From Rhodococcus spongiicola (GTDB lineage: Bacteria > Actinomycetota > Actinomycetes > Mycobacteriales > Mycobacteriaceae), in the NCBI RefSeq assembly GCF_004011835.1, contig NZ_RKLN01000007.1:185161-249160 (forward strand): DNA of 64,000 nucleotides. Direction: 5' to 3'. The position numbers and the translations under genes were made by a program. The notes beneath the pieces are model-generated. The model worked only from the letters and a program-made list of their open reading frames with translations. It was not told the DNA's origin and made no database searches. Below, piece after piece: positions 59,193 through 64,000 of the stretch (position 1 is the stretch's first letter; each line of letters begins with the position of its first letter).

Positions 59193-59806
59193 TCGGGTTG
59201 GTCCAGCGGTCCGGTGAGATACCGCTGCAGCGTTGGCGCGATGAGTCGGGTGACCTCTTCGGTGTCGAGGTTGCTGAGCGCGTCGATCCTCAGGAGATGC
59301 CGAGTCAGGAAGAGCCCCGTCATCTGTGACGCGACCAGAGCGGCACGCAGTTCGCCGGTCCCTTTCGGCGAGTCGACCCGCGGGATGATGTCACGCAGCA
59401 CAACGTCGAGTAGGGCGCTGCGGATCAGGTCTTCGCGGCCACCGGTGAGAACCGAGCGCGCTGCTGCGACAACTGCCGCTTGGTGTGCAGAGTCCCAAAC
59501 TCCGATGACGGTGCGCGCGAGCGCCTCACCGAGTGCGTCGACCGGGACGGCGACGAGCGGTTCCAGGATCGATACCGGATCCCACGGAACTGCGATCGCT
59601 TCTACGAGCAGGCGTTGTTTGGTCCCGAAGTAGTGATGCACGAGCGCGGAGTCGACGCCGGCTGCGGCCGCGATCGACCGCACTGTGGTGTGCTCGAACC
59701 CCTTGTCAGCGAACTGATTCCGAGCGGCCTCGAGGATCCGCTCGCGCGTCGGGGCCGAGCTGGGTCGACGCTCGTGTCGCGTCGGCGGGGTCGTGGGACC
59801 GGTCAT
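59156..59806 (-). CDS. TetR-family transcriptional regulator
   Basis: A 216-residue TetR repressor, counterpart of Rv1685c. The DNA-binding domain is RERILEAARNQFADKGFEHT with AAAAGVDSALVHHYFGTKQRLL. The C-terminal ligand domain has LVASQMTGLFLTRHLLRID, a common TetR_C_17-like end. It is the last gene of a minus-strand operon with two ABC exporter genes, sharing one base with the permease stop. The dense palindrome upstream of the operon is its likely operator. Confidence 0.9.
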   Translation of the reverse strand: MTGPTTPPTRHERRPSSAPTRERILEAARNQFADKGFEHTTVRSIAAAAGVDSALVHHYFGTKQRLLVEAIAVPWDPVSILEPLVAVPVDALGEALARTVIGVWDSAHQAAVVAAARSVLTGGREDLIRSALLDVVLRDIIPRVDSPKGTGELRAALVASQMTGLFLTRHLLRIDALSNLDTEEVTRLIAPTLQRYLTGPLDQPDQSTDDAIPRAT

Positions 59807-60567
59807 CAGGGTGTACGTCGGCGGAGCGTGGCGGCCGCTAGGACCAGCGACACGATCACATACAGCACGACGATGCCCAGGTCGCGCAGCATCAGTGCCG
59901 TAGGACTGGGGTGCATGGCCACCTGCTGGAGCGCTTCGACCGCATAGCTGAGCGGGAGTGCGTTGCTGATCCACTCCAGCCACTGGGGCAACTGGCCTCG
60001 GGGTACCAGCAGACCGCACAGCAGGAGTTGGGGAACCGCAATGACAGGCATGAATTGCACGGCCTGGAACTCGGTGCGGGCGAATGCGCTGGCCAGCAGG
60101 CCGAGCGAGACGCCGAGCACCGCATTGACCACTGCGATGAGGATGACCCAGGCGACATTGCCCTCGGTGGTCAGGTTCAAGAACCCGAACGCCACGCCAC
60201 AAGCAAGGGCTGCTTGGGCGGCGGCGCCTATCGAAAAGGCAGTGCCGTAGCCGCCGAGCAGATCCAACTTCGACAGGGGGGTACTGAGTAGTCGCTCGAG
60301 CGTTCCGGAACTGCGTTCTCGTTGCATCGCGATCGAGGTCACCAGGAACATCACCACGAAAGGAAGGATCCCGAGCATCGTGATCGCGATCCGGTCGAAC
60401 AGCGGGATTTGGCCAGGGGTCGTCGGCACGTTCTGATACATGAAGTACAGCAGCACCATCAGCAACGCGGGCACGAGCAGGATCATGGCCACCGTGCGGT
60501 GATCGTTGCGGAGTTGCCGCAGGATTCGGATGGTGCTCGACGCGTAGATGCGGGGGTTCATGATCAT
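59806..60567 (-). CDS. ABC-2-type exporter permease
   Basis: A 253-residue membrane protein, counterpart of Rv1686c, with six hydrophobic spans and the ABC-2 family segment QRERSSGTLERLLSTPLS. Later VPQLLLCGLLVPRGQLPQWL is the DrrB-like loop. It works with the neighbouring ATPase; the cargo is unknown but such pairs export drugs or lipids. The start overlaps the ATPase stop by four bases. Confidence 0.9.
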   Translation of the reverse strand: MIMNPRIYASSTIRILRQLRNDHRTVAMILLVPALLMVLLYFMYQNVPTTPGQIPLFDRIAITMLGILPFVVMFLVTSIAMQRERSSGTLERLLSTPLSKLDLLGGYGTAFSIGAAAQAALACGVAFGFLNLTTEGNVAWVILIAVVNAVLGVSLGLLASAFARTEFQAVQFMPVIAVPQLLLCGLLVPRGQLPQWLEWISNALPLSYAVEALQQVAMHPSPTALMLRDLGIVVLYVIVSLVLAAATLRRRTP

Positions 60568-61331
60568 TGGTCGACTCCCACCTGTTCGTCGCGGACCAGT
60601 GCAAGGAAGGCCTTCTCGAGGTTCGACTCACCGGTTCTGCTTCGCAGTTCGTCCGGTGGCACGTGGGCAAGGAGGTGTCCCTCACGTAGGAGGAGGAGAC
60701 TCTCGCAGCGGTCGGCTTCGTCCATGACGTGACTCGACACGATCAGCGTCACTCCTGCTGCTGCGAGGGTCGAGAAGTGCTCCCACAGCTCGTCCCGCAG
60801 AACAGGGTCGAGACCGACGGTCGGTTCGTCGAGCACGAGTAGTTCAGGTCTGCCGACGAGAGCGCACGCGAGCGACACCCGGCCGAGCTGGCCACCGGAC
60901 AGATCGCCCGCCCGATGGTGGGTGTGGGTGGACAGGCCTACGGCCTCGATCGTCTCCGCCGCAACGTCATGTCCCTGTCCATAGAGGGAGGCGAAATATC
61001 GCACGTTGTCTCGGATCGTGAGATCGAGATACACGCTGGGCGCCTGCGTCACGTAGCCGATCCGCCTGCGCAACGCCGCTGATCCTGCAGGTCGGCCCAG
61101 TACGGACACCGAACCGGACTCGACGATCTGGCTCCCGACGATGCATCGCATCAGCGTGGTCTTGCCGCACCCGGACGGCCCGAGTAAGCCGGTGACGGCG
61201 CCGAGGGGAATCGACAGGCTGACGTCGCGCAGAGCGTGGATGCCCCCACGGAAGACATTCAGCCCCTGGACCTCGACTGCAGGTGCGGCTTCGGTCGGGT
61301 CCGCCGTGAACTTCCCAGGTTTGCCGGTCAT
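60564..61331 (-). CDS. ABC exporter ATP-binding protein
   Basis: A 255-residue ATPase, counterpart of Rv1687c. Walker A GPSGCGKTTLMRCI near residue 52, signature LSGGQLGRVSLACAL near 143 and Walker B LLVLDEPTVGLD near 163 are seen, then SSHVMDEADRC with the switch His. Length and domain end (EKAFLALVRDEQ) fit the DrrA group. It is the first gene of the exporter-TetR operon, right behind the operator. Confidence 0.92.
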   Translation of the reverse strand: MTGKPGKFTADPTEAAPAVEVQGLNVFRGGIHALRDVSLSIPLGAVTGLLGPSGCGKTTLMRCIVGSQIVESGSVSVLGRPAGSAALRRRIGYVTQAPSVYLDLTIRDNVRYFASLYGQGHDVAAETIEAVGLSTHTHHRAGDLSGGQLGRVSLACALVGRPELLVLDEPTVGLDPVLRDELWEHFSTLAAAGVTLIVSSHVMDEADRCESLLLLREGHLLAHVPPDELRSRTGESNLEKAFLALVRDEQVGVDQ

Positions 61332-61342
61332 GTCGATCTCGA

Positions 61343-61374
61343 TTCATCCGCTGATGAAATCATCACATGATGAA
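61343..61374. promoter_or_regulatory. Dense palindromic operator before the ABC/TetR operon
   Basis: TTCATC-CGCT-GATGAA (61343-61358), TGATGA-AA-TCATCA (61352-61365) and TCATCA-CA-TGATGA (61360-61373) are perfect inverted repeats sharing arms. Together they make a 31-base AT-rich block in a GC-rich gap, upstream of the exporter operon and the divergent mpg gene. The TetR gene at the end of that operon is the likely binder. Confidence 0.65.
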
Positions 61375-61471
61375 TTATTGGCCCCTTGGGTGCTGACGTC
61401 AATAGGTGGCCGGTCAGGTGGTCGGTCGCAGGATCACCGAGACGAAGGCGCCGAGATGGAGAATCGGAACC

Positions 61472-62083
61472 GTGATCGATTCGGGACGGGAGATCTTGAG
61501 AGTCGCCCAGCATCCGCTCAGCGCTGCGCGGGCGATACTCGGAGGGGTGCTTTCCGTCGGCACGGTCCGGGCCCGGATCGTCGAGGTGGAGGCCTACGGC
61601 GGCGATCCGTCCGGCCCGTGGCCGGACCCCGCATCCCACTCCTATCGTGGCCGGTCCCCACGGAACGCGGTGATGTTCGGCGAGGCCGGGCACCTATACG
61701 TGTACCGCAGCTACGGGATGCACTTCTGCGCGAACGTGTCGTACGGACCCGATGGGGTGGCCGGCGGCGTACTGATGAGGGCGGCGGAGATCATGCAGGG
61801 CCACGACCTCGTGGCGTCGCGGCGACCTGGGGTGCGCCGACCGGCCGACGTCGCCCGCGGACCGGGGAATCTCGGATCGGCGCTCGGAATTTCGCTTGCC
61901 CACAACGGCTTCGACCTGTTCGGGACCGACCCGGGCCTGCGCCTGGAACTGGGAGACGCAGCGGACTACCGGAGTGGACCCCGGGTCGGAATTGCCGTCG
62001 CGGCGGACTGGCCTTGGCGGTTGTGGCTGCCGGACTCGTCGGCGGTGTCGGCGTATCGCCGCAGCCCGCGCGCACCCGACTGA
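61472..62083 (+). CDS. mpg: 3-methyladenine DNA glycosylase (AAG/MPG family)
   Basis: A 203-residue base-excision enzyme, the same length as Rv1688. It contains [20 protein letters not shown] with the catalytic Glu, [15 protein letters not shown], and GIHVCAN-like [11 protein letters not shown] with VLMRAAEI. It removes alkylated purines. I chose GTG 61472 since it is preceded by GGAG and gives the family length; an in-frame GTG 22 codons upstream would add a tail unlike the family. Confidence 0.92.
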   Translation: MIDSGREILRVAQHPLSAARAILGGVLSVGTVRARIVEVEAYGGDPSGPWPDPASHSYRGRSPRNAVMFGEAGHLYVYRSYGMHFCANVSYGPDGVAGGVLMRAAEIMQGHDLVASRRPGVRRPADVARGPGNLGSALGISLAHNGFDLFGTDPGLRLELGDAADYRSGPRVGIAVAADWPWRLWLPDSSAVSAYRRSPRAPD

Positions 62084-62107
62084 AGTTGGCGGTGGGATGA
62101 TCGAGAG

Positions 62108-63385
62108 GTGACTGAGAACATCCTTGACGAACTGACCTGGCGGGGGCTGATCGCCCAGTCGACCGATCTGGAAGCACTGCGTCGGGAAGTGGAGGCCGGT
62201 CCAGTCACGTTGTATGCCGGGTTCGATCCCACCGGACCGAGCTTGCACGCCGGTCACCTGGTTCCGTTGCTTGCGCTCAAGCGTTTCCAGCGGGCGGGAC
62301 ACCGTCCGATCGTTCTTGCCGGCGGCGCCACCGGCATGATCGGTGACCCCCGCGATGTCGGCGAGCGCTCCATGAACTCGGCTGAGACGGTCGCGGACTG
62401 GTCCGATTGCATCCGCTCGCAGCTCGAACGCTTCGTCGACTTCGACGATTCACCTACCGGCGCCGTCATCGAGAACAACGCGAACTGGACGTCGAAACTC
62501 ACCGCGATCGACTTTCTGCGGGACATCGGTAAGCACTTTTCTGTGAACGTGATGCTCGCCCGCGACACCGTCAAGCGGCGTCTCGAATCGGATGGCATCT
62601 CGTACACCGAATTCAGCTACATGTTGCTGCAGGCCAACGACTTCGTTCACCTGAGGCGCAACTACGGCTGCAGGCTCCAGGTCGGCGGCGCGGATCAGTG
62701 GGGCAACATCATCGCCGGCGTCGACTTGAACCGAAAGCTCGACGGCGAGGCGGTGCACGCGCTGACCGTGCCGCTCGTGACCTCGGCCGACGGAAAGAAG
62801 TTCGGCAAGTCGACCGGCGGAGGCAGCCTGTGGCTCGATCCCGAGATGACGAGCCCGTATGCCTGGTACCAGTACTTCGTGAACACCGGTGACGCCGACG
62901 TCGTGCGCTACCTGCGTTGGTTCACCTTCCTCACCCGGGACGAGCTGGCCGAACTCGAGGTTGCGACCGCGGAGCGTCCGCAGGCGCGCGAGGCGCAGCG
63001 ACGACTCGCGGCCGAGATGACGACTCTCGTTCATGGTCAAGCCAACACCGACGCGGTCGAGCTTGCGAGTCAGGCACTTTTCGGCCGCGCCGAGCTGTCC
63101 GATCTCGACGAGCCGACTCTCGCATCCGCGCTGACCGAGGCATCGGTTGCCGAGGTACGTGCCGGTGACAGCAACACGATCGTCGAGCTTCTCGTCGCGA
63201 GTGGGCTGTGCGAGAGCAAGGGTGCTGCTCGTCGGGCTGTGAAGGAGGGCGGCGCGTACGTGAACAACAACCGCATCCCAGCCGAGGACTGGGTGCCGGA
63301 GACGACCGACATGCTGCATGGTCGGTGGTTGGTCCTCCGTCGCGGTCGCAAGAACTTTGCCGGCATCAAGGTTCTGCTGGGCTGA
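62108..63385 (+). CDS. tyrS: Tyrosyl-tRNA synthetase
   Basis: A 425-residue class I synthetase. The HIGH-like motif is HAGHLV in [16 protein letters not shown], the tyrosine-binding site includes [12 protein letters not shown], and the KMSKS-like motif is KFGKSTGG. The C-terminal S4 domain ([22 protein letters not shown]) binds tRNA. GTG 62108 is preceded by GAGAG. It lies 24 bp after mpg, probably co-transcribed, and ends before the rRNA promoter region. Confidence 0.97.
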   Translation: MTENILDELTWRGLIAQSTDLEALRREVEAGPVTLYAGFDPTGPSLHAGHLVPLLALKRFQRAGHRPIVLAGGATGMIGDPRDVGERSMNSAETVADWSDCIRSQLERFVDFDDSPTGAVIENNANWTSKLTAIDFLRDIGKHFSVNVMLARDTVKRRLESDGISYTEFSYMLLQANDFVHLRRNYGCRLQVGGADQWGNIIAGVDLNRKLDGEAVHALTVPLVTSADGKKFGKSTGGGSLWLDPEMTSPYAWYQYFVNTGDADVVRYLRWFTFLTRDELAELEVATAERPQAREAQRRLAAEMTTLVHGQANTDAVELASQALFGRAELSDLDEPTLASALTEASVAEVRAGDSNTIVELLVASGLCESKGAARRAVKEGGAYVNNNRIPAEDWVPETTDMLHGRWLVLRRGRKNFAGIKVLLG

Positions 63386-63681
63386 CGTGTCGGGCGTCAC
63401 AAATTGTTTGTTTGTTGATGCATTACCGGATGTTGGTCTGTGACCTGCGTGTATGTGGTCAATGTGGTTGGCCACCTGGTGGTTTGACGGTGGGGAAACG
63501 CTGGCGTAACTTGGTTCGGGTCAGAGCGACACGGACACCGACCCGGACGCGATCGTTGGTTGATCGGCGTGGGTAAACGAGGTTGGACGGGGAGCGCCTG
63601 ATTTTCCCGGTTGGTTGGACCGTCCCTTGTTGTAGGGGGTGGTGGTGGCGTGCCGGGGTGGTTTGCTTCGAGGGTTGGGGT
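63386..63681. other. Intergenic region before the rRNA promoter
   Basis: About 300 bases between tyrS and the rRNA promoter. The sequence is GT-rich on the plus strand. I see no gene, no clear terminator for tyrS and no second rRNA promoter that I could defend. Confidence 0.4.
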
Positions 63682-63710
63682 TTGTGTCCGGTTCTCGGGT
63701 GGGCTAGAAT
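63682..63710 (+). promoter_or_regulatory. Ribosomal RNA operon promoter
   Basis: TTGTGT (63682-63687) and TAGAAT (63705-63710) are separated by exactly 17 bases, the best sigma-70-type promoter in the window. It lies about 270 bases before 16S rRNA. Confidence 0.75.
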
Positions 63711-63980
63711 GGAGCGGTTGCCCCGGAGCGAGGGACCTTGCGGGTTTCTGGTTTTGGTGTGTGCGTGTTCTTTGAGAACTCAACAGTGTGTCGATGAATG
63801 TCAGTGCCAAATTTTTTTGTTTGGTGGCCTGCACTCTTTTTGTTTGGGTGTGGGTGTTGCTGGTCGTCTCGTATCTTCCGTCCGGGGCGGCTGGCGAAAT
63901 GCTAGTTTGAGTTTTTCATGCTGGTGATTTGACTCGATGTCGTATGGCTGATTGCCGGCTGGTCCGGTTGATCGAGAGTC
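63711..63980 (+). ncRNA. rRNA precursor leader
   Basis: The transcribed leader of the rRNA operon. It contains CTTTGAGAACTCAACAGTG at about 63769-63787, a segment common to actinobacterial rRNA leaders that overlaps the antitermination region, and T- and G-rich tracts that probably pair for RNase III processing. Confidence 0.7.
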
Positions 63981-64000
63981 TTCAACGGAGAGTTTGATCC
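63981..64000 (+). rRNA. rrs: 16S ribosomal RNA, 5' end (partial)
   Basis: The window ends in TTCAACGGAGAGTTTGATCC, the conserved start of 16S rRNA including the bacterial 27F primer site AGAGTTTGATCC. Only the first bases are present. Confidence 0.93.

Overview
The window is high-GC chromosomal DNA from a mycolic-acid actinobacterium, most likely Rhodococcus or a close Nocardiaceae relative. The order pdtaR-polA ... rpsA-coaE ... uvrB ... universal stress protein ... uvrA-infC-rpmI-rplT-tsnR-pheS-pheT ... argCJBDFRGH ... lipase/acyl-CoA-ligase fusion-Trm112-TetR-ABC-mpg-tyrS-16S follows the Mycobacterium tuberculosis Rv1626-Rv1689 region as I remember it. The genus call is inference from synteny, frequent GTG starts and the CoaE-GrpB fusion.

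Region 1 (1-10.8 kb, accessory): a manganese-type ABC transporter (minus strand, incomplete at the left edge), a deletion-fused remnant of a divergent HxlR regulator/quinone-reductase pair, a carotenoid cleavage oxygenase with a divergent PadR regulator, a TetR regulator facing an MDR-family oxidoreductase with two matching operators, an unknown gene lying between imperfect direct repeats, and a xylulokinase plus polyol dehydrogenase.

Region 2 (10.8-19.4 kb): a tRNA with a Leu anticodon but a short variable loop, the ANTAR regulator PdtaR, DNA polymerase I, a thioredoxin, a 2H phosphoesterase facing an isocitrate/isopropylmalate-type dehydrogenase, and a polar amino-acid ABC operon. Region 3 (19.4-20.4 kb) is a small, degraded patch of unknown genes. 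Region 4 (20.4-46.9 kb) is mostly core: a methyltransferase, rpsA, coaE, uvrB, an IS200/IS605-type element abutting the uvrB stop codon, a universal stress protein, HelD, uvrA, the infC-rpmI-rplT operon with an AUC-started infC and a leader hairpin, tsnR, pheST and an AidB-like acyl-CoA dehydrogenase.

Region 5 (47-55.8 kb) is a complete arginine operon, argC-J-B-D-F-R-G-H, tightly overlapped and preceded by a candidate ArgR box. Region 6 (55.9-64 kb) holds the lipid fusion enzyme, a Trm112-like protein, a TetR/ABC exporter operon with a dense palindromic operator, mpg, tyrS, an rRNA promoter and leader, and the first bases of 16S rRNA.

The most notable unexplained signals are: short tandem repeats (16-18 bp) placed at gene 3' ends; promoter elements of the LexA-independent DNA-damage type before uvrA, uvrB and possibly polA; a TnpB element whose predicted guide would read antisense into the uvrB end; a duplicated MDR/xylB junction around an unknown gene; and minisatellite-like extensions in ArgB, ArgD and the AidB-like enzyme. 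I saw no CRISPR array, prophage, secretion system or biosynthetic cluster.
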